NCBI RefSeq assembly: GCF_002582035.1
Contig: NZ_NUQE01000008.1
Location: 773 to 40,245, forward strand
Length of the DNA: 39,473 nt
From: Bacillus pseudomycoides
GTDB lineage: Bacteria; Bacillota; Bacilli; Bacillales; Bacillaceae_G
Reading direction: 5' to 3'
In this document: one piece after another, positions 18,408 to 25,743 of the stretch
Numbering within the stretch: the first letter of the stretch is position 1
How the letters are laid out: every line of letters begins with the position of its first letter
Notes under the pieces: model-generated
Seen by the model: the letters and a program-made list of their open reading frames with translations, nothing else
Database searches by the model: none
What the model was told of the DNA's origin: nothing
Translations under genes and position numbers: made by a program

Positions 18408-19329
18408 GCTCATCCCCCGCTTTCTTTTCCGCTTTTACCGTATTACGCAATGTCCCTAGGCTAGTAATCTTTAACTCTACCACATCGCCAGCTTTAAGCC
18501 ATTTCTCTGTTCCAAGCTCTAAAATACAGCCGCTTCCAACTGTACCAGAACCAAGTATATCCCCTGGGTACAACATAACATCTTGAGATGCTCGTTCAAT
18601 CATTTCAGCAAACGTGTAATAAATATCTTGAAAATTACCTTTTGACCATTGTTCGCCATTAATATGAGCTGTCATTTCTAGATTATAACGATCATCGCTT
18701 CGATATACGTCTAATTCATCTTTCGTCACAATATACGGCCCAAGTGAAGTAGAAAAATCCTTTCCTTTTGCTGGTCCAAGTCCAACCTTCATTTCATGGG
18801 CTTGTAAATCTCTAGCGCTCCAATCGTTCATAATGCAGTAGCCAAAAATATATTCATGAGCTTGTTCACGCGAGATATTTTTACCTTCTTTACCAATGAC
18901 ACAAGCAATCTCTAGCTCATAATCAAGTTTTTTTGTTGCGCCCGGGCACAAAATAGCTTCTTCTGGCCCAATAACAGCACGATGATTCGTAAAATAAAAA
19001 ACCGGAATATCATACCACTCTGGAACAACATCTAAACCACGGCGGCCACGCGCTGTTTTTACATGTTGTTCAAATGCATAAAAATCACGAATACTACCTG
19101 GATTTGGTAAAGGTGCACAAAGCTGCACATCTGCAATATGATAAACACCGCTCGCTGGTATGCCAATCTTACGGATTATTTCCATATGTTCATCTGATTT
19201 CTCTAAAAAAGAAATCATTGTAGAAGGAAGTACCCCTCCACTTGCTGTATGCATATCAATAACCTTGTCACCTTCAAGCCAACCAGCTCGCATTTCTTGT
19301 GAAGGAAGACGGAATGTAATAAACTTCAT
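18373..19329 (-). CDS. Fumarylacetoacetate hydrolase (FAH) family protein
   Basis: A 318-residue FAH-fold protein. Metal and active-site features include LDYELEIACVIGKEG, YIFGYCIMNDWSARDLQ, KGKDFSTSLGPYIVT and PGDILGSGTVGSGC. In this cluster it most likely hydrolyses fumarylacetoacetate or maleylacetoacetate to acetoacetate and a C4 acid, the last step of tyrosine breakdown. The FAH fold also serves other decarboxylase and hydrolase activities, so the exact substrate rests on context. The ATG at 19329 has GAGGAG about 10 nt upstream. Two repeats separate it from hpd. Confidence 0.9.
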   Translation of the reverse strand: MKFITFRLPSQEMRAGWLEGDKVIDMHTASGGVLPSTMISFLEKSDEHMEIIRKIGIPASGVYHIADVQLCAPLPNPGSIRDFYAFEQHVKTARGRRGLDVVPEWYDIPVFYFTNHRAVIGPEEAILCPGATKKLDYELEIACVIGKEGKNISREQAHEYIFGYCIMNDWSARDLQAHEMKVGLGPAKGKDFSTSLGPYIVTKDELDVYRSDDRYNLEMTAHINGEQWSKGNFQDIYYTFAEMIERASQDVMLYPGDILGSGTVGSGCILELGTEKWLKAGDVVELKITSLGTLRNTVKAEKKAGDEHVLSSHGGPSS

Positions 19330-19389
19330 CGTTTTCTCTCCTCGCTTTGAAAATAAAACAGCGGGCGGAAGGTGTATCTCTCCTAACCG

Positions 19390-19512
19390 TTATCCCGCTC
19401 TAACAGGCGGTATGTGTGGGGTATGTCATAAAGAAAAACCGCCTGTAAGAGCCCGATTGGTTCAACTAACCTTCCGGGAAAGAAACACTCCCAGAAGGAA
19501 GTTTCACTTTAT
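19390..19512 (-). repeat. bcr-like repeat, CTTCTGGGAG subtype, 3' of hpd
   Basis: On the minus strand it begins ATAAAGTGAAACTTCC, then TTCTGGGAG...CCGGAAGG, TTGAACCAATCGGGC and the ACAGGCGG/CCGCCTGT stem, ending GCGGGATAA. It closely matches the plus-strand copy at 20933. Confidence 0.85.
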
Positions 19513-19595
19513 CCCGCTCTGACAGACAGTATGATACCTATCGATTTACTAAAGATAGCCATCAATACGAGTCCGATTAATTCAACTAACCATCA
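19508..19595 (-). repeat. Partial bcr-like repeat in tandem with the next copy
   Basis: The minus strand carries GGTTAGTTGAATTAATCGG and ends CAGAGCGGGATAAAG, running straight into the start of the copy at 19512. Its 5' hairpin is missing. The ATAAA junction is shared by the two copies. Confidence 0.7.
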
Positions 19596-19618
19596 ATTTA
19601 GAACTGCTAAGTTTTACT

Positions 19619-20737
19619 TTACAGATTTCCTCGACGTGCCTGTTCTCTTTCAATCGATTCAAATAAAGCCTTAAAGTTTCCTTCACCAAATCCTCTTGAT
19701 CCTTTACGTTGAATAATCTCAATAAATAAAGTTGGGCGATCCACAATCGGCTTTGTGAAAATTTGTAATAAGTAACCTTCCTCATCACGATCCACAAGAA
19801 TTTTTAGCTCTTTTAATTTTTCAATTTCCTCATCAATTTGACCAACACGTGCTGTTAATTCTTCATAATACGTATCTGGCGTATCTAAAAATTCCACGCC
19901 GTTTGCGCGAAGCATAGAAACAGTTTTTACAATATCATTTGTTAATAATGCAAGATGTTGTACACCCGCTCCGTTATAGAACTCTAAATACTCTTGGATT
20001 TGTGACTTTCTTTTCCCTTCTGCTGGTTCATTGATTGGAAATTTAATACGACTTCCATTTGTCATTACTTTCGACATTAAAGCAGAATATTCCGTACTAA
20101 TATCATCATCATCAAAATGAATCATTTGTTTAAAGCCCATTACATTTTCATAATAACTTACCCATTCTTCCATTTTTTCAACATTACCAACAACATGATC
20201 AACAGCAATTAATCCTGTTTCTTCAAAAGGAATAGTAGATTCTAATGGTTCATATCCTGGCATAAACGCACCCTTATAATTTTTACGTTCTACAAGTGTG
20301 TGAATTGTATCACCATATGTGCCAATAACTGCCTTTTTAATTGTTCCATGTTCATCAGATAGCACTTCTGGTGGAGCAATCGCAATTGCACCGCGTTTTA
20401 CAGCTTCTGCATATGCTTTCTCCACATCTTCTACAAGAAGTGCCACATCTTTTACACCATCGCCATGCTGTTTCACGAACTCAGCAATCCGGCTATTCGT
20501 ATTTAAAGCACCTGACACAACAAAACGCATATTTTTTTGTATAAGTACGTACGATACTTTATCACGGTTTCCTGTTTCTAAACCGGAATATGCAGCTATA
20601 CGGAAACCAAATGCTCTTGCAAGGTAATAACTCGTTTGTTTTGCATTACCAACATAAAATTCCAAATGATCAACATCACGTACTGGGAAAAAATCCTCCA
20701 TTTGTGCCGCTAAAGCGTCCATAGACTTTTGTTCCAT
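19619..20737 (-). CDS. hpd: 4-hydroxyphenylpyruvate dioxygenase
   Basis: A 372-residue two-domain vicinal-oxygen-chelate enzyme that turns 4-hydroxyphenylpyruvate into homogentisate, the substrate of hmgA. The three iron ligands are visible: His181 (AVDHVVGNV), His261 (GVQHLALLT) and Glu340 (LFIEIIQRKG). The C-terminal GSRGFGEGNFKALFESIEREQ is the typical lid helix. It is the first gene of the tyrosine-degradation unit. It has a CcpA-like site upstream and bcr-like repeats on both sides. Confidence 0.97.
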   Translation of the reverse strand: MEQKSMDALAAQMEDFFPVRDVDHLEFYVGNAKQTSYYLARAFGFRIAAYSGLETGNRDKVSYVLIQKNMRFVVSGALNTNSRIAEFVKQHGDGVKDVALLVEDVEKAYAEAVKRGAIAIAPPEVLSDEHGTIKKAVIGTYGDTIHTLVERKNYKGAFMPGYEPLESTIPFEETGLIAVDHVVGNVEKMEEWVSYYENVMGFKQMIHFDDDDISTEYSALMSKVMTNGSRIKFPINEPAEGKRKSQIQEYLEFYNGAGVQHLALLTNDIVKTVSMLRANGVEFLDTPDTYYEELTARVGQIDEEIEKLKELKILVDRDEEGYLLQIFTKPIVDRPTLFIEIIQRKGSRGFGEGNFKALFESIEREQARRGNL

Positions 20738-20787
20738 ACTTTCCTCATCTCCCTATAATATAATTTTTCAATTATTTCTCACAAAAA

Positions 20788-20801
20788 CGAAAACGCTTCC
20801 A
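20788..20801 (-). promoter_or_regulatory. Likely cre (CcpA) site upstream of hpd
   Basis: The minus strand reads TGGAAGCGTTTTCG, one mismatch (last base) from TGNAARCGNWWWCA. It is about 50 nt before the hpd start codon. It would place tyrosine degradation under carbon catabolite control. This is inference from the motif alone. Confidence 0.55.
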
Positions 20802-20932
20802 AATATCAGCGAAAAATAAATTGCACCTGAAATTATTTTGTCAATTTTAAATTTTCTATCTTTTTACGTCAAATACCTCCCTTTTTCTTACATAGAAAAT
20901 TCGACTTTTTTATATTTTTCCCCCTATATTAT

Positions 20933-21054
20933 ATAAAGTGAAACTTCCTTCTGGGAGCGTTTCTTTTCCCAGAAGGTTAGTTGAACCAATCGGGCTCTTA
21001 CAGGCGGTTTCCTTCATGAAATATCCCCCACATACCGCCTGTTAGAGCGGGATG
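20933..21054 (+). repeat. bcr-like repeat, CTTCTGGGAG subtype, 5' of hpd
   Basis: Begins ATAAAGTGAAACTTCC TTCTGGGAG, with arms TTCTGGGA and TCCCAGAAGG, then TTGAACCAATCGGGCTCTT and the ACAGGCGG/CCGCCTGT stem, ending GAGCGGGATGA. It is in inverted orientation to the copy at 19390-19512 on the other side of hpd. Confidence 0.85.
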
Positions 21055-21096
21055 AGGTGAAACTTCCATCAGTTCCTCCTTACTGATAACTCAACG
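21055..21096 (+). repeat. 5' fragment of a second bcr-like repeat
   Basis: GAGGTGAAACTTCCATCAG followed by CTTACTGATAACTCAACG repeats the 5' hairpin of the family in tandem with the preceding copy, then stops. Confidence 0.6.
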
Positions 21097-21103
21097 AAAA
21101 CAC

Positions 21104-21137
21104 AAAGAGGGACTTCGTTTTTTCGAAGTCCCTCTTT
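21104..21137 (-). terminator. Terminator downstream of the tandem peptide genes
   Basis: 14-bp perfect arms AAAGAGGGACTTCG (21104-21117) and CGAAGTCCCTCTTT (21124-21137). T-rich on both sides, so it may work in both directions. It lies 33 bp after the last peptide gene. Confidence 0.85.
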
Positions 21138-21169
21138 TCATTCACGTTCATATTTACACAGAATTTAAA

Positions 21170-21280
21170 TTATACTAAAGCACTTGAAAGAAACATAATA
21201 AGTGCTGTTAATGCTGTTGCTACTCCTGCTGATCCTAGTAAATCCATTTTTGTTAATTGTAATACTTCTTTAGTTTCCAT
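21170..21280 (-). CDS. Small hydrophobic peptide, tandem copy A (third in order)
   Basis: 36 codons. The peptide starts METKEVLQLTKMDLLG and ends in a hydrophobic stretch FLSSALV. Residues 1-13 are polar with alternating charge and 14-36 can form one membrane helix. The ATG has AAAGGAG about 10 nt upstream. It is the most divergent of the three copies (Ile-Met and Ala-Leu-Val changes near the C-terminus). I do not recognise a family. Possibilities are a type I toxin, a leaderless bacteriocin or a signalling peptide. All of these are inference. Confidence 0.75.
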   Translation of the reverse strand: METKEVLQLTKMDLLGSAGVATALTALIMFLSSALV

Positions 21281-21369
21281 TATTCTCATTCTCCTTTTAA
21301 TAGATTTCTATATATAACTTGCACTTTGTAATAGTTTTCCGCTCTACTATGTACAAAAATTACTATGAA

Positions 21370-21480
21370 TTATGCTAAAACACTTGAAAGAAATACGATA
21401 AGTGCTGTTAATGCTGTTGCTACTCCTGCTGATCCTAGTAAATCCATTTTTGTTAATTGTAATACTTCTTTAGTTTCCAT
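21370..21480 (-). CDS. Small hydrophobic peptide, tandem copy B
   Basis: 36 codons, METKEVLQLTKMDLLG then SAGVATALTALIV and FLSSVLA. By my reading the protein is identical to copy C. The ORF extends further upstream in frame, but the ATG at 21480 is the one with a good AAAAAGGAG, and the start is conserved in all three copies. The 89-bp DNA upstream is nearly identical to that of copy A, so each copy may carry its own promoter (TTGTAC-17 nt-TATTAC on the minus strand). Confidence 0.78.
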   Translation of the reverse strand: METKEVLQLTKMDLLGSAGVATALTALIVFLSSVLA

Positions 21481-21568
21481 TATTCTATTCTCCTTTTTAT
21501 AGATTTCTATATATAATTTGCACTTTGTAATAGTTTTCCGCTCTACTATGTACAAAAATTACTATGAA

Positions 21569-21679
21569 TTATGCTAAAACGCTTGAAAGAAATACGATAA
21601 GCGCTGTTAATGCTGTTGCTACTCCTGCTGATCCTAGTAAATCCATTTTTGTTAATTGTAATACTTCTTTAGTTTCCAT
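21569..21679 (-). CDS. Small hydrophobic peptide, tandem copy C (first in order)
   Basis: 36 codons with the same peptide as copy B and several synonymous changes (GCG, ATC, AGC codons). This shows that the protein sequence, not only the DNA, is held constant. The ATG has AAAGGGAG upstream. Its 5' flank differs from that of copies A and B and contains GTTACA direct repeats. It is the promoter-proximal member. Confidence 0.78.
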   Translation of the reverse strand: METKEVLQLTKMDLLGSAGVATALTALIVFLSSVLA

Positions 21680-21773
21680 TACTCTCATTCTCCCTTTTAT
21701 AAATCTTTATATTAAATTCCCAAGAAATAATTTATTTATAGTTTTTAACTTAATGTCATATTGGATTATATAA

Positions 21774-21953
21774 TGTAACGTTTGTAACATTACTGTAACA
21801 TAACTTTTTTACTTAAGCAATAGTTCGTATAAAATTATTACGTTTTTTTTACAAGTATAAAGCGTAGAGAGAAGATACCTCTCACATTTTTACCTTCTCA
21901 AGCATATTAAGTAGTTAAAATAAATGAGTATATTTGTGTAACAATAATGTAAC
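21774..21953. promoter_or_regulatory. Five TGTAAC direct repeats between peptide genes and HAD gene
   Basis: TGTAAC occurs at 21774, 21783, 21794, 21937 and 21948, with spacings of 9, 11 and 11 nt inside two groups. On the minus strand the first group reads as GTTACA direct repeats upstream of the peptide genes. The 11-nt spacing resembles response-regulator boxes (for example PhoP-type TTNACA repeats). The regulator is not identified. No gene lies in 21680-22005. Confidence 0.45.
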
Positions 21954-22005
21954 AGTTTCGATATAGCATTTAATTTAGTATGATTGAAACAAAGAGGTGA
22001 TCAGC

Positions 22006-22875
22006 TTGAAATTAATCGCACTTGATATGGATGGTACGCTCTTATCATCCAATCTAGAAATCTCCAAGGAAAATTTAGAGGCAATACGCAATGCTGAAGA
22101 AGCAGGACATATCGTTATGATTTGTTCTGGTAGAGCAAAAGAAGATATTTTAAAACTGCTCGAGCAATACCGCTTATCTCTTCCACTAGGAGCTAGTAAT
22201 GGAGCAGTAGTATACGCTGATGGAAAAGTAATTCATTCGCGCACTTTGCAAAAAGAAAAAGTATATGAAATTGCAAAACAGCTCGAAGCTGGGGGATTTC
22301 CGTATAAACTCTATACAAATAAGGGTGTATATGCACCATATAATTGGAAAGAGCAAGTAACAAAAGCTTTTCAACTAAACAAAGATTCCCTTGATGTTAC
22401 AATTGAAGAAATTGAGCGAATTAGCGAGAAGCAACTAAAAGCTAATTTAATTACAACTTTTCAAAGTATTGACGATGTAGTATCCGACTCAACCATTGAA
22501 ATTTCAAAATTTTTCATCCTTACATTCAACAAAGGGGAACGTATACAATTGCTACAATCTTTAGAAAAAGATGCAGCAATTATGGTGACAGCTTCCGCTC
22601 CAACAAACTTAGAGATTATGGACAAACATGGCCATAAAGGCAATGGATTACAAGAAATGGCAAAACATTTTCATATTCCTTTACAAGATACTGTTGCCAT
22701 TGGAGATAACTTTAATGATGTACCCATGTTAAAAGTAGCAGGTTTATCAATTGCAATGGGCAATGCGGAACCTGACGTAAAACAACTATGTGACATTGTA
22801 ACAACAACAAACGATGAAAATGGCGTAGCTTATGCAATCGAGCAACACATTTTACAAAAAACAAACCAAAGATAA
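22006..22875 (+). CDS. Cof-type HAD-superfamily phosphatase
   Basis: About 289 residues of the Cof/HAD IIB subfamily. Motif I DMDGTLL (Asp7, Asp9) carries the nucleophile, motif II is ICSGRAKED and motif IV is AIGDNFNDVPML near residue 235. A large alpha/beta cap lies between motifs II and III. These enzymes dephosphorylate sugar phosphates or flavin/PLP-type metabolites, and the substrate cannot be predicted. The start is TTG at 22006 because AGAGGTG is 7 nt before it. A GTG at 21997 lies inside that ribosome site. Confidence 0.92.
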   Translation: MKLIALDMDGTLLSSNLEISKENLEAIRNAEEAGHIVMICSGRAKEDILKLLEQYRLSLPLGASNGAVVYADGKVIHSRTLQKEKVYEIAKQLEAGGFPYKLYTNKGVYAPYNWKEQVTKAFQLNKDSLDVTIEEIERISEKQLKANLITTFQSIDDVVSDSTIEISKFFILTFNKGERIQLLQSLEKDAAIMVTASAPTNLEIMDKHGHKGNGLQEMAKHFHIPLQDTVAIGDNFNDVPMLKVAGLSIAMGNAEPDVKQLCDIVTTTNDENGVAYAIEQHILQKTNQR

Positions 22876-22881
22876 TAAAGA

Positions 22882-22917
22882 AAAAGGAGAAGCCATTAAA
22901 CTAGCTTCTCCTTTTCT
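22882..22917 (+). terminator. Intrinsic terminator of the HAD phosphatase gene
   Basis: 12-bp arms AAAAGGAGAAGC (22882-22893) and GCTTCTCCTTTT (22904-22915), ending in T. Confidence 0.85.
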
Positions 22918-23071
22918 CATAATATATATGATTTATTTAGAAAAATAATTTTGAATTCCTTCTAAAATATATGACTTTTACCACCATACAAAAACCCTAC
23001 TAAAAAAATTATTCTATTATTAATAGAACGAGCATACGATAATAACAGATTCGTAATAAAGGAGAGAAAAC

Positions 23072-23272
23072 ATGGACAAGTTATTCCTAGATGTTTTGAA
23101 CTATATTTGTTTAATGCTCATTGTATTAGGAGCATTACTCTTATTCCCGTTCTTCCCGACGTTCGTCCTCTTTTTAGTGTTTCTCTTCATGTTCGGGATT
23201 GCTATTATCATTTCACTCGGGTCATCGGAAGAACAACAAAAAGAAAGCAGAATTCAGCGTGCAAAGCTGTAA
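23072..23272 (+). CDS. Small two-segment membrane protein, unknown function
   Basis: 66 residues. It has two hydrophobic stretches (about 10-28 and 30-50, rich in Leu, Phe and Ile), then a charged tail SSEEQQKESRIQRAKL on one side of the membrane. The ATG has AAAGGAGAG upstream and the stop codon is inside a strong terminator, so it is a real monocistronic gene. I do not recognise the family. Confidence 0.82.
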   Translation: MDKLFLDVLNYICLMLIVLGALLLFPFFPTFVLFLVFLFMFGIAIIISLGSSEEQQKESRIQRAKL

Positions 23273-23290
23273 ATTCTGCTTTCTTTTTGT
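23240..23290 (+). terminator. Terminator overlapping the small membrane protein gene
   Basis: 15-bp arms AAAGAAAGCAGAATT (23240-23254) and AATTCTGCTTTCTTT (23272-23286), followed by TTG. The 5' arm is coding sequence. Confidence 0.88.
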
Positions 23291-23377
23291 TCAATCATAA
23301 CGTATCCTTGTTAAACCGATGACAAAGAAGATACCAGCAAACAGAAGTAACACGCCAATATATCCTACACCAGCTTT

Positions 23378-25261
23378 TTAATTCTTCATATCCATACTAT
23401 TCTCTAAATCCTCATATAATTTTGTTCTTAATAATTCTTTTTGCTCTTTTTCATTATGCAAGCTCTCCAACTCTACAACATTTGTCGTTTCAGCCATTTT
23501 GCATTCTAACTCGTATATACTTTGCTCCACATTCATAAGCTGGTCTTCCAAATTTATAATGCCTTTATCTATAAATATTTGCTTTGACACAGCTACTATT
23601 TTTTCCTTTTGTACAATATTTTGTTGTTCTTTTTCTCTCTTCTCTTGCCACTTCTCGCGTGCCCACGCATAATTCCCAGCAAATCCATACACTGTTTGAT
23701 TATCAATCCAATACGTTTTCGCAAACAATTTATTTAAGAAATAACGATCGTGGGATACTGCCAGAATGGTTCCATTATAATGCTCAAGCGCTTCCTCTAA
23801 TACTTCTCTCGATTCAATATCAAGATGGTTTGTCGGTTCATCGAGTACAAGAAAATTAATATCTTGATGCATGAGCTGCGCTAACCGCAAACGCATTCGC
23901 TCGCCCCCGCTTAATTGATTCACCTTTTTAAATACAGCTGGTCCGTAGAATAAAAAGCGAGCAAGTATATGGCGGGCTTCTCCTTCTGTTACTGCTACCT
24001 GTTCTCGGAACATTTCTAATACCGTTTGTTTACCGTTAACGATCATATGTTGAGACAAATAGCCTAGCTTTACTCCACTCCCAATACGAATTTCACCTAC
24101 ATCTGGATTCATTTCTTGTAGTAATAAATTCAATAATGTTGTCTTCCCTGTACCATTACGCCCAACAATCGCAACGCGCTCTTGAAAACGAACATATAAT
24201 TCTACATTTTGAAATAAGATGCGTTCACCAAAATTCTTTCCGACTTCTTTCATGATAACAACATCTTTTCCGCTGCGTTCTTGTCCTTCGAATTGAAGAC
24301 CCATTTGCTTATGCTCTAAGATCGGCCTCTTCAATTTTTCCATCCGCTCTAAAGCACGTTCCATACTGCGAGCACGTTTATGCAATCCCTCATTCGGAGG
24401 ATTCGCCTGATTAGCCCACTCCCTAAGTCTTTTAATTGCTTCTTTCATTTTCTTTATTTTCTTTTGCTGCTCTTGATACGCTTGGAACTCTTGCAGTAAT
24501 CGTTCTTCTTTCTCCTTTACAAACTGTGAATAGTTCGTATGATATACATACAATTCCCCATCTTCTAAATCAAAAATCTTCGTTACGACTTCATCCAAGA
24601 AATAACGGTCATGTGAAATCACAACGACTGTTCCATCGTATTCCTTTAAAAATTGCTCAAGCCATTCCACCGCGAATAAATCTAAATGATTTGTCGGTTC
24701 ATCGAGAAGTAATAAGTCTGGCTTCTTAAGGAGCATATAAGCCAGGCTCACTTTCGTCTGTTCACCACCGCTTAGCTCTATAAAACTTCGCGGAAATAAT
24801 TCTGTTATTTGCAGTCCATTAGCGACTTTCATGATATTCGCTTCGATTTCATAACCGCCTAGAAAAGAAAACTGCTCCTGTATTTCTCCGTACTCCGCCA
24901 TCATTTTTTCCGTAACGCTCGCCTCATGGTCTTCTGCCATCTTCTGTTCGAGTTTACGCATTTTCCTTTCTAATTCTTGCTCTTTCTCAAATGCAGAACG
25001 TAATACATCATATACAGTCATTCCTTCAGTAAACTTCGGAATTTGAGCAACATGACCAATACGCGTACCTTTCTTCATATGGATCGCACCACCATCCACA
25101 TGTTCAATTCCCGTTAACAGTTGAAAAATTGTTGTTTTGCCACTACCGTTACGACCAACTAAACCAATGCGGTCGCCTTCCTTTATCTCAAACGATATAT
25201 TTTCAAATATAATATTTCCACCAAATGTCTTCCCTATATTGTTTACACTACAAATCATCAT
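23378..25261 (-). CDS. ABC-F family ATPase, probable ribosome-protection type
   Basis: About 627 residues with two ABC domains in one chain and no membrane segment. First domain: Walker A GRNGSGKT 36-43, signature LSGGE 162-166, Walker B LLLLDEPTNHLD 182-193. Second domain: Walker A GRNGTGKT 366-373 and later LSGGERMRLRL and LVLDEPTNHLD. The interdomain linker (about 240-320) is long, charged and coiled. This is the part that enters the ribosome in ABC-F proteins. A coiled C-terminal extension follows (about 560-627). ATG 25261 has AAAGGAG 10 nt upstream, and an 18-residue extension runs through the terminator. The leader (short ORF plus terminator) is the layout of antibiotic-inducible ABC-F genes such as vmlR. 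Which antibiotic, if any, is unknown. Confidence 0.93.
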   Translation of the reverse strand: MMICSVNNIGKTFGGNIIFENISFEIKEGDRIGLVGRNGSGKTTIFQLLTGIEHVDGGAIHMKKGTRIGHVAQIPKFTEGMTVYDVLRSAFEKEQELERKMRKLEQKMAEDHEASVTEKMMAEYGEIQEQFSFLGGYEIEANIMKVANGLQITELFPRSFIELSGGEQTKVSLAYMLLKKPDLLLLDEPTNHLDLFAVEWLEQFLKEYDGTVVVISHDRYFLDEVVTKIFDLEDGELYVYHTNYSQFVKEKEERLLQEFQAYQEQQKKIKKMKEAIKRLREWANQANPPNEGLHKRARSMERALERMEKLKRPILEHKQMGLQFEGQERSGKDVVIMKEVGKNFGERILFQNVELYVRFQERVAIVGRNGTGKTTLLNLLLQEMNPDVGEIRIGSGVKLGYLSQHMIVNGKQTVLEMFREQVAVTEGEARHILARFLFYGPAVFKKVNQLSGGERMRLRLAQLMHQDINFLVLDEPTNHLDIESREVLEEALEHYNGTILAVSHDRYFLNKLFAKTYWIDNQTVYGFAGNYAWAREKWQEKREKEQQNIVQKEKIVAVSKQIFIDKGIINLEDQLMNVEQSIYELECKMAETTNVVELESLHNEKEQKELLRTKLYEDLENSMDMKN

Positions 25262-25285
25262 CTTTTCCGTACTCCTTTCAACGTG

Positions 25286-25320
25286 AAAAAGCCATGAGTA
25301 AAGAACCTTACCCACGGCTT
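25286..25320 (-). terminator. Attenuator terminator in the ABC-F leader
   Basis: On the minus strand AAGCCGTGGGTAA (25320-25308) pairs with TTACTCATGGCTT (25301-25289) over 13 bp with two G-U pairs and a 6-nt loop, followed by a T run. It ends about 8 nt before the ABC-F ribosome binding site. In this place it can only act as a conditional (attenuating) terminator for the ABC-F gene. Confidence 0.8.
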
Positions 25321-25334
25321 TTATTTCAAAATAG

Positions 25335-25361
25335 AAAAGGGAACCACCATAGTTCCCTTTT
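25335..25361 (-). other. Second hairpin in the ABC-F leader
   Basis: AAAAGGGAAC (25361-25352) pairs with GTTCCCTTTT (25344-25335) with a 7-nt loop. It lies between the leader ORF and the attenuator terminator. It could be an accessory or upstream terminator or part of an alternative fold. Confidence 0.6.
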
Positions 25362-25393
25362 CACACGTTTCTATAAAATGGGTGAAGAGACCT

Positions 25394-25528
25394 CTATCGT
25401 TCAATAGTTGTTATGAAATTGCTAAAAAAGGGCATACGTATCCCGTTAGCAACTACACGATGAAAAATTGCACGACAAATGTAGATAAAATCTAAAAATT
25501 GCGTGCGTACAACTATAGAACGATTCAT
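25394..25528 (-). CDS. 44-codon leader peptide ORF of the ABC-F gene
   Basis: ATG at 25528 follows AAAGAGGTGAAAGAG. The peptide starts MNRSIVVRTQFLDF and ends NFITTIER before TAG at 25396-25394. It shows no similarity known to me. It lies about 130 nt before the ABC-F start and is followed by two hairpins. Its likely job is to sense ribosome stalling so that the terminator downstream is bypassed, as in known leader-controlled ABC-F and erm genes. This role is inferred from layout. Confidence 0.7.
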   Translation of the reverse strand: MNRSIVVRTQFLDFIYICRAIFHRVVANGIRMPFFSNFITTIER

Positions 25529-25570
25529 CTCTTTCACCTCTTTCGTACGGAATTTTATACTTACCATTTT

Positions 25571-25576
25571 ATTATA
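25571..25576 (-). promoter_or_regulatory. -10 box of the ABC-F leader
   Basis: A perfect TATAAT on the minus strand, 42 nt before the leader ORF start. No good -35 at 16-18 nt. It would give a leader RNA of roughly 300 nt. Confidence 0.45.
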
Positions 25577-25743
25577 CTCTCCTAAAATATGTTTGGATAG
25601 TCATTTTTCTGAAAATAATGTAAATAGAAATATTCATACATAAAAGACAGCTGCTCCACAGCAGAAAGAAACATCGTAAAAATACTCTTAGTAGTATTGA
25701 TGAATGGCAAGCTGTGGCTCAAAAATAAAAGGAGGAATAGAAC

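Larger units (their letters stand above)
21170..21679 (-). repeat. Tandem 200-bp repeat units carrying the peptide genes
   Basis: The start codons are spaced by 200 and 199 bp. Within each unit both the ORF and the upstream leader (ATATATAGAAATCTAT..., GCGGAAAACTATTACAAAG) are conserved. This is a recent tandem amplification. Confidence 0.85.

Noticed and set aside
19582-19797. 71-codon minus-strand ORF at the 3' end of hpd
   Set aside because: Out of frame within hpd and the adjacent repeat, with no ribosome site.
19363-21140. Repeats around hpd as a CRISPR array or insertion sequence
   Set aside because: No regular spacer pattern and no transposase. The copies are interspersed, hairpin-forming elements found throughout the window.
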